Shown here: in pieces, positions 7,056 through 14,955 of the stretch | How the letters are laid out: every line of letters starts with the position of its first letter | How positions within the stretch are numbered: position 1 is the stretch's first letter | NCBI GenBank assembly: GCA_038253325.1 | Contig: JBBSHE010000005.1 | Location: forward strand, 1-64,000 | DNA length: 64,000 nucleotides | Reading direction: 5' to 3' | Source of the DNA: JBBSHE01 sp038253325 | GTDB taxonomy: Bacteria; Actinomycetota; Actinomycetes; Propionibacteriales; Nocardioidaceae | Notes under the pieces: model-generated | What the model was told of the DNA's origin: nothing | The model's input: only the letters and a program-made list of their open reading frames with translations | Databases searched by the model: none | Made by a program: the position numbers and the translations under genes

Positions 7056-7877
7056 CTACTCGGCGATATCACGAGTGAGCAGCACGACGTTGATGAACCG
7101 TCGAAAGAGCCGGATCGGATTCTTGTCGGTGACCGCCACCTTGGAATTGCCGGACCGTCTGACCCCCGTGATCCAGGTCGCCATCTCGGCCAGGTCCGAG
7201 TTGCGGAAGGCAATCGAGAGGGTGGCCGGAAGAGTGATCGACGGTAGCCGGGCGTCGACCAGCGAACCGATTGCTACCTGCGCCTTGCCGCGGATCAGCT
7301 CTCGAGCAGCCGTCGGATGAAGGCTGTCGGCGGCGAAACGAGTCACAGCCGTCTTCACGACCGCCGCGTGTACGCCCGGGCTCACCTTGGCCGCCTCTGC
7401 TGCGGTGATCTCGTCGCCGGTGACGAGCACGATGGGCACGCCGTACCCGAGCGCCACCAGGGCATTGATGCCCGACTCGCCCACGACTGCGTCGTTCAGC
7501 GTGACCTCGGCGATCGCCCGCGGGTTGTAGGTGTGCGACAACGGTGCCGAGGTCGACATCGAGCCGTGGTAGGACACAAAGAAGACGGCGTCGAAAGAGC
7601 TGTCCAGGCCCTGCATCATGTACATCGGCTTGTGGCGACCCGAAAGGTAACGGGCGTTGCCGGCCAAGGTGTCGGGTCGCAGGTTCTGCATCTTCGAGTG
7701 CGAGTCGTTCACGAGGAACTCCTGTGCGCCGGCAGCCTGAGCACCCTCGATCGCGGCGTTGACCTCCCCTTGGAGCAGCGTCCGGTAGTAGTCGTACTCG
7801 GGCTCGCCCGAGAGGCACTGCGACCAGTCGACAACCCCCGCAGTACCCTCCATGTCGGACGATATGAAGACCTTCAT
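7056..7877 (-). CDS. M55-family D-aminopeptidase (DppA-like)
   Basis: 273-residue metallopeptidase of family M55, whose best-known member, Bacillus DppA, is a zinc-dependent D-aminopeptidase forming decameric rings. The N-terminal SSDMEGTAGV supplies the Asp and Glu ligands, VNDSHSKMQNL a His, and FVSYHGSM another His. ALVALGYGVPIVLVTGD is the conserved core. The substrate here is unknown; D-amino-acid dipeptides from cell-wall turnover are likely from the family. The ATG start overlaps the stop of the orphan nuoI by four bases (ATGA), so it is translationally coupled to a respiratory-type iron-sulfur gene, an odd partnership. Confidence 0.88.
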   Translation of the reverse strand: MKVFISSDMEGTAGVVDWSQCLSGEPEYDYYRTLLQGEVNAAIEGAQAAGAQEFLVNDSHSKMQNLRPDTLAGNARYLSGRHKPMYMMQGLDSSFDAVFFVSYHGSMSTSAPLSHTYNPRAIAEVTLNDAVVGESGINALVALGYGVPIVLVTGDEITAAEAAKVSPGVHAAVVKTAVTRFAADSLHPTAARELIRGKAQVAIGSLVDARLPSITLPATLSIAFRNSDLAEMATWITGVRRSGNSKVAVTDKNPIRLFRRFINVVLLTRDIAE

Positions 7878-8356
7878 CCGGGGATCTCCTTGGGCGGCGG
7901 TGCGTGCGGATCAAGCGCTGGCGGCGGCGGCACGGTCCACATCCACTCGCGAAGCCGGTCACGTTCGTGCGTGAGGTCGCGGATGTCGAGCTCGGCGTAC
8001 TCGAACTCCGGGCTCCAGTGCAGGGCGTCGAACGGGCACACCTCGATGCAGATGCCGCAGTACATGCACAGCGAGTAGTCGATCGCGAACCGGTCCAGCA
8101 TGTTGTGACTGCGCTCGCGGCCGCCAGGCGTGACCGACGGCGTCTCCTCCTTGTGCGAGTCGATGGCGATGCACCACGACGGGCACTCGCGCGCACACAG
8201 CATGCAGACCGTGCAGTTCTCCTCGATCAGCGCAATCACCCCCCGAGATCGTGCGGGCAGCGCCGGAAGGGCCCCCGGGTAACCGGTGGCCGCCGGCGGC
8301 TCGGTCAGCTTGGACCAAGCGGCAGCGAGGCCGTCGAGCAGTCCGTCACCCCACAT
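7874..8356 (-). CDS. nuoI2: Orphan NuoI-like 8Fe ferredoxin subunit of complex I
   Basis: About 160-residue protein with two [4Fe-4S] motifs, CTVCMLCARECP and CMYCGICIEVCP, followed by the NuoI-like segment FEYAELDIRDLTHERDRLRE. In complex I this subunit carries clusters N6a and N6b in the peripheral arm. It is the second nuoI in the window; the other is in the full operon at 22201-22743. I chose ATG 8356 (7 bases after the nuoC2 stop); ATG 8392 is also open and would overlap nuoC2. Closest in style to the incomplete second nuo set known from Streptomyces, by recollection. Confidence 0.88.
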   Translation of the reverse strand: MWGDGLLDGLAAAWSKLTEPPAATGYPGALPALPARSRGVIALIEENCTVCMLCARECPSWCIAIDSHKEETPSVTPGGRERSHNMLDRFAIDYSLCMYCGICIEVCPFDALHWSPEFEYAELDIRDLTHERDRLREWMWTVPPPPALDPHAPPPKEIPG

Positions 8357-8363
8357 CAGGCCA

Positions 8364-9002
8364 TCACGGGCGGTCGCCCGTTCCGGTCGCATCCGGCGGG
8401 CGACGGGCTGCTCCGGACTCGGGTGGGGTGTCGACCGATGCGTCCGGCTGCCCTATCGGAGGGCGCCGCCAGTCCGAGGAATCCGGAACTCCGGGGGGAC
8501 GCGTACGTCGACGGCCGGGGGCGGCGTCGGAGGCGGACTCCCCAGGGTCCTTTGCGCCCGGCCACGGCTTGACGACGCGGGACGCCAGCACGAAGTCCTT
8601 GCGCAGCGGATGACCCTCGAACCCGTCGGGCAGCAGCAACGGCCTGAGGTCAAGGTGGCCGACGAAGTCGACGCCGAACATCTCGTACGTCTCGCGCTCG
8701 TGCCACGCCGCGCCCGCAAACACGTCACAGATGCACGCGACCGACGGCTGGTGCCGCGGCAGCGTGGTGCGCAGCATGATGGCATCGGTGTGCCCGACCC
8801 GAGGTGCGGCGAACCTGGCGACCACCTCGAACCCACCGGGGAGGAGGTCGACGCCCGTGAGCCAGTCGAAGAACGTGCATCCGAGGTCGTCGCGGGCACC
8901 GAGCACGCGAGAATGCCAGTCGGCCGCGGTCACCTCGACGCTTTGGGCGTCCGCTGCGATTTCGGCCCCGAACACGCGGGACACCTGCTCAGGCCAGTCC
9001 AT
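8364..9002 (-). CDS. nuoC2: Orphan NuoC-like 30-kDa subunit of complex I
   Basis: 212 residues. The core is a NuoC domain with GAAWHERETYEMFGVDFVGH and LPDGFEGHPLRKDFVLASRV, the signature of the 30-kDa subunit that sits beside NuoB and NuoD in the quinone-reducing module. The last ~60 residues are Pro/Arg/Asp-rich and unlike the operon copy at 29733-30560, which instead has a long N-terminal extension. It overlaps the end of nuoB2 by 14 bases. No nuoD-like gene accompanies it, so the usual partner must come from the main operon or be absent. Confidence 0.88.
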   Translation of the reverse strand: MDWPEQVSRVFGAEIAADAQSVEVTAADWHSRVLGARDDLGCTFFDWLTGVDLLPGGFEVVARFAAPRVGHTDAIMLRTTLPRHQPSVACICDVFAGAAWHERETYEMFGVDFVGHLDLRPLLLPDGFEGHPLRKDFVLASRVVKPWPGAKDPGESASDAAPGRRRTRPPGVPDSSDWRRPPIGQPDASVDTPPESGAARRPPDATGTGDRP

Positions 9003-9492
9003 GCCCGCCCCAGCCGATCTTCTCCTGGAGCTTGACGATGCCCTGCAGCAGCGCCTCGGGCCGCGGCGGGCAGCCCGGGACGTAGACGTCGACGGGGATC
9101 AGCTGATCGACGCCCTTGGTCACACAGTACGAGTCCCAGTACGGTCCGCCCGAGTTTGAGCACGACCCGAAGCTGATGACATACCTCGGCTCCGGCATCT
9201 GCTCGTACAGCCGTTGGACAGCGGGCGCCATCTTGTCCGTCACCGTGCCCGAGACCACCATCAGGTCGGCCTGGGCCGGGCCCGGCGCGGACGGGTCCAC
9301 TCCCATCCGGGCGAGGTCGCCACGCGCCATCGACGCGGCGACGAACTCGACGGCGCAGCAGGCGAGCCCGAGGTCGAACACCCACAAGGAGTAGCGCTGC
9401 CGCCCGTTGAGGACGTATCGCACCGGCTCAGGTAGGTGGCGTTCCAGCCGGCCGAGCACCGGCATCGCGAGGTCGACTGGACGCGGCGTCAT
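8989..9492 (-). CDS. nuoB2: Orphan NuoB-like subunit of complex I (N2 cluster)
   Basis: 167 residues with all cysteines expected for the N2 [4Fe-4S] cluster: LACCAVEF, SFGSCSNSGG and VPGCPPRPEAL. It therefore looks functional rather than a relic. It leads a three-gene unit nuoB2-nuoC2-nuoI2 plus the M55 gene, all coupled by overlaps or very short gaps. It differs clearly from the main-operon NuoB (FGLACCAIEMM at 30557-31111), so it is a diverged paralogue, not a recent duplicate. Confidence 0.9.
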   Translation of the reverse strand: MTPRPVDLAMPVLGRLERHLPEPVRYVLNGRQRYSLWVFDLGLACCAVEFVAASMARGDLARMGVDPSAPGPAQADLMVVSGTVTDKMAPAVQRLYEQMPEPRYVISFGSCSNSGGPYWDSYCVTKGVDQLIPVDVYVPGCPPRPEALLQGIVKLQEKIGWGGHGLA

Positions 9493-9526
9493 GGCCGCAA
9501 CCTACCGGGTGGTGGCAGCCGATCAG

Positions 9527-9574
9527 AGTTGTCGGCACGTCACGAGGTCTGGGGCCGACGACGTGCCGACAACT
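9527..9574. terminator. Long perfect hairpin downstream of the four-TM gene
   Basis: 15-bp perfect arms AGTTGTCGGCACGTC (9527-9541) and its complement (9560-9574), 18-base loop, no U-tract. It sits between the end of the 9592-10119 gene and the start of nuoB2, both on the minus strand. Probable intrinsic-type or pause terminator; it could also be an operator for nuoB2. Confidence 0.65.
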
Positions 9575-9591
9575 TCACGGGGACCGCCGGT

Positions 9592-10119
9592 TCAGTCCGT
9601 CGCGTCCTTACGGAGGAAGGCGAGCACCAGACCGACCACGATCACGATCAGGCTCGCCCAGTATCCGAAGCCGTGACCGAAGTTCACGCCGCTGACTCCC
9701 GAGGGCTTTCCCGGCCAGATCAACAGCGCCAGGATCGCGCAGATCGTCGCGACCGCGAACGCACCAAATACGGCGAGCCGGGTGGCGACGGGCAGGGCGA
9801 ACCTGACACCGAGCAGCGGCAGTGCCAGCAGCAACGCGCCGACCAAGGCGACCAGTGCGCCGAACCAGCCGAAGAACCCGTGCCAGGCGTTCTCCGATGC
9901 CGAGAAGCCGCCGGAACTCGCCGTGTAGTACGGGAAGAGGGAGAAGATGAAGGCGAGGACGCCTGCGGCGATGATGCCGAGGTCGTACTTGTGGGCTCCT
10001 TGGAAGGCCGTCCTGGCCGCGTCGGAGTCGAAGCCTCCCGCGCCACGACCAGCACCGGATCCAGGCGGCTGGCTTGGAGGCGGAGGCGGGTCGTTCGGAA
10101 TGTTCGGGTTGTCGGTCAT
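9592..10119 (-). CDS. Four-helix membrane protein with Pro-rich N-terminus
   Basis: 175 residues: a cytoplasmic Pro/Gly-rich head (PNDPPPPPSQPPGSGAGRG), then four predicted membrane segments, beginning near YDLGIIAAGVLAFIFSLF, and a short charged tail. Such small DUF5336-like proteins are widespread in actinobacteria; function is unknown. The ATG follows GGGAACC. A strong hairpin at 9527-9574 closes the transcript. No enzymatic motif is visible. Confidence 0.75.
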   Translation of the reverse strand: MTDNPNIPNDPPPPPSQPPGSGAGRGAGGFDSDAARTAFQGAHKYDLGIIAAGVLAFIFSLFPYYTASSGGFSASENAWHGFFGWFGALVALVGALLLALPLLGVRFALPVATRLAVFGAFAVATICAILALLIWPGKPSGVSGVNFGHGFGYWASLIVIVVGLVLAFLRKDATD

Positions 10120-10417
10120 CGATGGTTCCCTTCACGGACCGCCGGGCTGTAAGCAACGCCAAGTCTAGGGGTTGGCGACGAATTCGGGACGATGTTTGCG
10201 CCGACGACACGCCGCCGCATCACCGACCGCGTTCGAGTCCGACGGCGTCTTTCGGGCCCTAGATTTCGGTACGAGCTGCCACCGATCGTCTGCGACATCC
10301 GGCGCGGCGGATCCTCCGTCCGCCGACCAGCTGCACCTGATGGCGCTGATCTCCGGCCAGGACACCTGGACCGTTCCGGTCTGACGAGGAGCCGGCCCCC
10401 CTGATCGACGCCGAACG
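10120..10417. other. Intergenic stretch, no recognised gene
   Basis: 298 bases between the four-TM gene start and the stop of the secreted-protein gene. Both neighbours are on the minus strand, so the promoter of the four-TM gene should lie in the left part. A short plus-strand frame ending near 10384 has no start site or family resemblance. Confidence 0.5.
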
Positions 10418-11158
10418 TCAGCGGATCACGTGGGTGTACCAAGTGGCGCTGTAGGACTCGATGTACCCGACCGTGTGGGGTACCCGGGCGCGCCAGTACC
10501 ACCGGCCGCTCGGCGGCGCGGAGAGGTGGAAGCGGAACGTCGACGAGCTGCTCGAATGGTGCAATCCGACCCGATGCCACCGACAACTCGCGCAGGGCCG
10601 CTTGTCCAGGTAAACGGTCTTGCCGGCGTAGCGCGGCGAGATCGCGCCGGTGAAGAGGAGACTGCCGTCGGTGACGTGGGACGTGATGATGCGGAACGTA
10701 CGGACCGTCGTGCTCCCGGCCGAGGGCGCGAAGTTCCGCGTACCCTTGAACACGACCTTGTACGTCGTCGTGGACGCGATCGGTAACCGGAAGTCGAACT
10801 TCGGCTTCGCGCCGTCACGGATCAGCTGCGAACCGAGGTAGTGGAACCGGGCATGCCCGGCCGCCCTCCGAAACAGCGAGACCCTCCTGTTGGCCAGCGC
10901 GCCGCTGCGGCCGCCGATCGTGGTCGTCAGCTGACCGCGGACGTGGATCGTCGCTCCGGCACGGCGCGTCCGCAGGAAGTTGAGGAACCGGACGTGGGTG
11001 TTGTACGCGGCGGCGGCCTGCTCGGTCACGACTCCGGAGGAGCTCGCCGGGTGCTCGACCGGCTGCGGCCCCGCCGAGGCCACGACTGGTAGCGACATCA
11101 AGCCGGTCGCCAGGCCGGCGACGACGACGTTGCGGGAAACCCTCGTACGACGATTCAT
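10418..11158 (-). CDS. Secreted protein of unknown function
   Basis: 246 residues from ATG 11158. The start was chosen because MNRRTRVSRN followed by VVVAGLATGLMSLPVVASA forms a textbook Sec signal peptide; the frame is open upstream but encodes Arg/Cys-rich nonsense. The mature part is rich in Ser, Thr, Tyr and basic residues and reads like tandem beta-sandwich domains (IHVRGQLTTTIGG, then FDFRLPIASTTTYKVVFKGT, then ISPRYAGKTVYLDKRPC). This pattern is common in actinobacterial cell-surface Ig-like or calcium-independent adhesin-type proteins. No catalytic motif seen. One CxxC (PCASC) could be a disulfide. Confidence 0.7.
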   Translation of the reverse strand: MNRRTRVSRNVVVAGLATGLMSLPVVASAGPQPVEHPASSSGVVTEQAAAAYNTHVRFLNFLRTRRAGATIHVRGQLTTTIGGRSGALANRRVSLFRRAAGHARFHYLGSQLIRDGAKPKFDFRLPIASTTTYKVVFKGTRNFAPSAGSTTVRTFRIITSHVTDGSLLFTGAISPRYAGKTVYLDKRPCASCRWHRVGLHHSSSSSTFRFHLSAPPSGRWYWRARVPHTVGYIESYSATWYTHVIR

Positions 11159-11345
11159 GGACGCGCAACACCAATGCTGGTCGAGGTCGGAAGCGACAGC
11201 CGCGCTCCTGGTCAGCCTCGACCGTAGGCAATCGCGGCGACGAACGCAAACCATGCATCCCGAGGCGGCGCGCCACGCCGGGAGCCGATTCGGTCGACAG
11301 GACCAACCTATTGGGTCACTCCTGACCGCGGTAGGCTCGGTGCTG

Positions 11346-12278
11346 ATGGACGACCAGCGACGGGGCCTGCTTCTCGGGGCCGCATCCTTCATGCTGTGGG
11401 GCGCGTTTCCGCTCTACTGGCCGTTGCTCGAACCGGCGTCGGCGTCCGAGATTCTCGCCCACCGGGTGCTGTGGGCGCTGCTCGTCAGCCTGGTCATGAT
11501 CGTCGCCCTGCACCGGACGCGTGCCCTCGCCGACATCTGGCGTAACCCGGTCACCCGGACCCCCATGACGGCCGCCGGCCTGCTCATCGGCATCAACTGG
11601 GGCACGTACATCTGGGGCGTCAACAACCACCACGTGGTCGAGACGTCGCTCGGCTACTACATCAACCCGCTCGTCACGGTGCTCCTGGGCGTCGTGCTGC
11701 TCAAAGAGCGGCTACGTAACGCACAGTGGACCGCGCTCGGTATCGGAGTGGCGGCAGTCCTCGTGCTGAGCTGGGGACTCCACCGGCCGCCGTGGATCTC
11801 GCTGGTGCTGGCGTTCAGCTTCGGCTTCTACGGTCTCGCCAAGAAACGAGCCGCGGTCGGCCCCGTCGAGGGCCTGGCGTACGAAGGTCTGGTGCTGGGT
11901 CCCCTGGCCCTCGGGTACGTCGCCTGGCTCAGCGCCACGAGCCAGGCGACGGCATGGAACCAGGGACCAGGGCATGTGCTGCTGCTGACGACCACCGGTC
12001 TGGTGACGGTGCTGCCGTTGCTGTGCTTTGCCGCCGCGGCGAACCGGATCTCGCTGAGCACGATCGGCCTGCTCCAGTACCTCGCGCCCACGCTGCAGTT
12101 CGTGATCGGCGTCTTCGTGTTCGGCGAGCCGATGTCGGTCGGGCGCTGGGTCGGGTTCGGGCTGGTCTGGCTCGCCCTGGCCGTACTCACCGTCGACTCG
12201 CTACGGGTGCTGCGCCGCAACCGGATGGCCGCGCGGCAGCACGAACGACGTACGGCGATCGTCTCGGAGACGGCGTGA
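11346..12278 (+). CDS. rarD: RarD-type EamA-family transporter
   Basis: 310-residue integral membrane protein with ten predicted helices in two EamA repeats. The sequence GAASFMLWGAFPLYWPLLE at the start, HRVLWALLVSLVM, NWGTYIWGVNNHHVVETSLG and the second-repeat FAFSFGFYGL-like segment match RarD proteins, which export or import small metabolites. Substrate unknown; the old chloramphenicol-sensitivity label does not define function. The ATG at 11346 is the start consistent with the family; the frame is open much further upstream without coding character. It is divergent from the secreted-protein gene, with 187 bases between. Confidence 0.85.
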   Translation: MDDQRRGLLLGAASFMLWGAFPLYWPLLEPASASEILAHRVLWALLVSLVMIVALHRTRALADIWRNPVTRTPMTAAGLLIGINWGTYIWGVNNHHVVETSLGYYINPLVTVLLGVVLLKERLRNAQWTALGIGVAAVLVLSWGLHRPPWISLVLAFSFGFYGLAKKRAAVGPVEGLAYEGLVLGPLALGYVAWLSATSQATAWNQGPGHVLLLTTTGLVTVLPLLCFAAAANRISLSTIGLLQYLAPTLQFVIGVFVFGEPMSVGRWVGFGLVWLALAVLTVDSLRVLRRNRMAARQHERRTAIVSETA

Positions 12279-12332
12279 CGAGCACCGCTGGCCGCGTTGG
12301 CAGCCACTGACCGCTTGTGCGAGGCTGGCCCG

Positions 12333-13826
12333 GTGAAACCACCCCGGGTCAACCGCGTCATGTTCGCCTTGCTCGGTGCCTCCTGCGTTGCCGGGCTCCT
12401 CGCGACGACACCAGCGAGTGCCGGCTCCGACCCGAGCGCCGGCGGGGCGACCTTGCGGCACCCCGGTGCCCGAATGGTGGCGCCGCCGATCCCGCGCGAC
12501 GTCTCGTACGCGATGGTGCGGCACTCGATCCTCGGTACCCACACCTGGTACCGGCAGAACGTCGGTAGGATCCCGGTGTACGCAGGGTGGTACGCCGTCC
12601 ACGCGTTCAAGACCGGGCGAGTCGTCGTAGCCGACGTCCGGGCGCACCTCGGCAACTTCACCATGTCTGCTCCGACGGTCGGCAAGGCGGAGGCGGCGCA
12701 GACCGCGACGCGCATCAACCGGGCAAAGCGGGCGCTGGACGACCAACAGGTCCGGTTCACCCGGCTCTACGTACTCCCCGACGCCCACGGCAGCGACGCC
12801 CGGCTGGCGTGGCTCGTCACGACGGTCGGGTCCGCGGGCCAGCTGGACTCGTTCATCGACGCGTCGAACGGAAAGCTCCTGAAGCGGGTCGTCCGCACCG
12901 AGCACAAGACGGCGGGCGGCAAGGTCTTCAGCCCGAACCCGTCGGTGGCGCTTCAGCGGCAGAACCTCAAGGACAGCGCGGACAGCAACGCGGCCGTACC
13001 ACAGACGGCATACCGGTTCGTGACGCTCCACAACCTCGACCCGGGAACAAACAAGCTGCACGGCGCGTGGGCCAAGATCATCAACACGAACGCTGCGGTC
13101 TCGAGAAACGGCCAGTTCTCGTACAACCGTCACGACGACCGGTTCGAGCAGGTCAACGCCTACTATGCGGTCAACGCGGCGCAGGCGTACTTCCGGTCGA
13201 TCGGTATCAAGGACGCGAACGCCGAGCCGCAGCGGATCCGCACCGACGCGTTCGCCGCCGACAACTCGTTCTACGAGCCGGCTGTGGACCTGATCGAGTT
13301 CGGATCGGGTGGCGTCGACGACGCCGAGGACCAGGAGATCGTCTGGCACGAGTACGGACACGCCGTCCAGGATGACCAGGTGCCGAACTGGGGCCAGACC
13401 GAGCAGGGCGGAGCAATGGGTGAGGGCTGGGGTGACTACCTGGCGTTCACGATGTCGCAGGCAGACAGCCCCGACACGTCCACGACTCCCCTGCCGTGCA
13501 TCGGCGACTGGGACGCCATCTCGTACACGTCCGGTCCGATCCATTGCTTGCGCCGAGTCGACGGCAGGAAGATGTACCCGAACGACCTCGACGGTGAGGT
13601 GCACGACGACGGCGAGATCTGGTCCCGTGCGTTGTACGACGTCAACCGGGCGATCGGCCGGACAGCCGCGAACCGGACGATCCTCGAGGCGCAGTTCCAG
13701 ATGACTCCGAAAGAGAAGTTCGTCGGCGCCGCCAACACGATCGTCTCGACCGCGCAGGCGCTTTACGGCGCGGCGGCTGCGGCAAAGGTCCGCCAGGCGT
13801 TCGTGAATCGCGGAATCCTGAACTGA
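12333..13826 (+). CDS. Secreted M36 (fungalysin)-type zinc metallopeptidase
   Basis: 497 residues from GTG 12333, beginning with a signal peptide (VMFALLGASCVAGLLA...ASAG). Then comes an FTP/PepSY-like propeptide region (RLYVLPDAHGSDARLAWLV) and a catalytic domain with HEYGH at about 339-343 and GEGWGDYLAFT, whose Glu near 364 is the third zinc ligand. The HExxH plus GExWxD spacing places it in family M36, related to M4 thermolysins. It should act outside the cell on proteins after propeptide removal. Followed by a tandem repeat and a strong hairpin. Confidence 0.85.
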   Translation: MKPPRVNRVMFALLGASCVAGLLATTPASAGSDPSAGGATLRHPGARMVAPPIPRDVSYAMVRHSILGTHTWYRQNVGRIPVYAGWYAVHAFKTGRVVVADVRAHLGNFTMSAPTVGKAEAAQTATRINRAKRALDDQQVRFTRLYVLPDAHGSDARLAWLVTTVGSAGQLDSFIDASNGKLLKRVVRTEHKTAGGKVFSPNPSVALQRQNLKDSADSNAAVPQTAYRFVTLHNLDPGTNKLHGAWAKIINTNAAVSRNGQFSYNRHDDRFEQVNAYYAVNAAQAYFRSIGIKDANAEPQRIRTDAFAADNSFYEPAVDLIEFGSGGVDDAEDQEIVWHEYGHAVQDDQVPNWGQTEQGGAMGEGWGDYLAFTMSQADSPDTSTTPLPCIGDWDAISYTSGPIHCLRRVDGRKMYPNDLDGEVHDDGEIWSRALYDVNRAIGRTAANRTILEAQFQMTPKEKFVGAANTIVSTAQALYGAAAAAKVRQAFVNRGILN

Positions 13827-13837
13827 CTCGCTCGGCT

Positions 13838-13921
13838 GCGGCCGACGACTGACGGACAATGGCTGGCGGCCGACGACTGACGGACAACGGCTGGCGGCCG
13901 ACGACTGACGGACAACGGCTG
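13838..13921. repeat. Three tandem copies of a 28-bp unit
   Basis: Units at 13838-13865, 13866-13893 and 13894-13921, each GCGGCCGACGACTGACGGAC followed by AAYGGCTG; copies 2 and 3 are identical and copy 1 differs by one base. Located directly after the M36 stop, leading into the hairpin at 13917-13956. Confidence 0.9.
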
Positions 13922-13956
13922 AAGGACTGAGACGAATAGCGCTCAACTCTTCAGCC
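13917..13956. terminator. Hairpin between convergent M36 and AlaX genes
   Basis: GGCTGAAG (13917-13924) pairs with CTTCAGCC (13949-13956), and the inner arms continue to pair imperfectly (..TGAG with CTCA..). It lies between the stops of two converging genes (13826 and 13961), the position of a bidirectional terminator. No T-tract. Confidence 0.7.
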
Positions 13957-13960
13957 AGTG

Positions 13961-14740
13961 TCAGTCGCGCCTGTCATCCAGCGGGTCGCGGACCTCGAGG
14001 CGGATTCGTTTGAAGCCCTTACCCTTCGACTCCGTTCCCACCACCGCGACTCTGCCGACCTCCGCCGTCGTCGCGACGTGCGTTCCGCCATCTGCCTGGC
14101 GGTCGAGGCCACTGATGTCGATCACTCGAAGCGGGTCGATCTCGCGTGGGATGAGGTTGGCGGCCGTACGGATCAGGGCGGGGTCGGCGTCGGCTGCTTC
14201 ACGCCCGACGAAGTCGACGAAGATCTGCCGCGCGACCGCGATCTCCTCGTTGATCCTGGCCTCGACGCGAGCGCCGAACTCGGCGCTGATCGAATCGAGC
14301 GGAAAGTCGAGCCGACCCCGTCCCGGCTCCATGTTGCCGCCGGTGACGGGAATCCGAAGCTCGTTCCAGATCACGCCACAGAGAATGTGCAGCGCGGTGT
14401 GCGTCCGCATCGTCAGATGTCGCCGGTCCCAATCGAGCCGACCCGACACGTCCGTCCCGACCTCGGGGAGCTCGTCGGAATCGAGCGTATGCCAGATCGT
14501 CCCAGCCTGCCGACCCAGCTTCGTCACGTCGGCGCCACCGCCATCCCACCGGATCGATCCCACGTCGTGCGGTTGTCCTCCGCCGCCGGGAAAGAAGGCG
14601 GTACGGGCGAGGGCGACCCGATGGTTTTCCCGGTCCACCTGGGCAACCGAGGAGTCGAACGCCGACAGGTACGCGTCGACAGAGAACAGCTCGTTCTCGG
14701 CCGACGGCGGCACAGGTCCTCTCGTTCCGGGTACGGCCAT
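13961..14740 (-). CDS. AlaX-type alanyl-tRNA editing protein
   Basis: 259 residues, a free-standing editing domain that hydrolyses Ser or Gly mischarged onto tRNA-Ala. The motifs are the family zinc site: HTALH near 137 and DRQADGGTHVA near 215, where the final His is a ligand. The N-terminal FFPGGGGQPHDVG loop is diagnostic. Length is that of the AlaX-M class, lacking the C-terminal oligomerisation domain of AlaRS. Monocistronic to judge from the palindromes upstream and the hairpin downstream. Confidence 0.92.
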   Translation of the reverse strand: MAVPGTRGPVPPSAENELFSVDAYLSAFDSSVAQVDRENHRVALARTAFFPGGGGQPHDVGSIRWDGGGADVTKLGRQAGTIWHTLDSDELPEVGTDVSGRLDWDRRHLTMRTHTALHILCGVIWNELRIPVTGGNMEPGRGRLDFPLDSISAEFGARVEARINEEIAVARQIFVDFVGREAADADPALIRTAANLIPREIDPLRVIDISGLDRQADGGTHVATTAEVGRVAVVGTESKGKGFKRIRLEVRDPLDDRRD

Positions 14741-14813
14741 CCGCCCACCCTACGGTGCCCATCCGATCCTCCGCGCGCGTCCGGCATGGCCGGCATGAGT
14801 ACCCGTGCGGCCC

Positions 14814-14849
14814 GCGACCGTTTGCCATGCCAGCATGGCAAACGGTCGC
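14814..14849. repeat. Near-perfect 36-bp palindrome, copy A
   Basis: 17-bp arms (core TTTGCCATGC/GCATGGCAAA) separated by just two bases, CA. Lies downstream of the polyprenyl synthase gene and upstream of alaX. Can form a cruciform or a very stable RNA hairpin; likely terminator for the former gene, or a repeat-family member. Confidence 0.85.
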
Positions 14850-14877
14850 ACAAGGCAGGCATTTCGTCGAAACGACG

Positions 14878-14907
14878 ACCACTTGCCATGCTGGCATGGC
14901 AAGTGGT
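14878..14907. repeat. Near-perfect 30-bp palindrome, copy B
   Basis: 14-bp arms around TG with the same core CTTGCCATGC/GCATGGCAAG as copy A but different outer bases that still pair. A third core-like fragment GGCATGGCCGGCATG is at 14782-14796. Compensating differences in the outer arms point to conserved structure rather than simple duplication. Confidence 0.85.
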
Positions 14908-14955
14908 TGTCCGCAGACGGTGGTTCCGGGCCGAGAGGGGTGGCGGGTGCTGGGC

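Noticed and set aside
11159..11392. Extension of the secreted-protein gene to 11392
   Set aside because: The extra ~78 residues are Arg/Cys/Ser-rich and would hide the clear signal peptide that begins at 11158.
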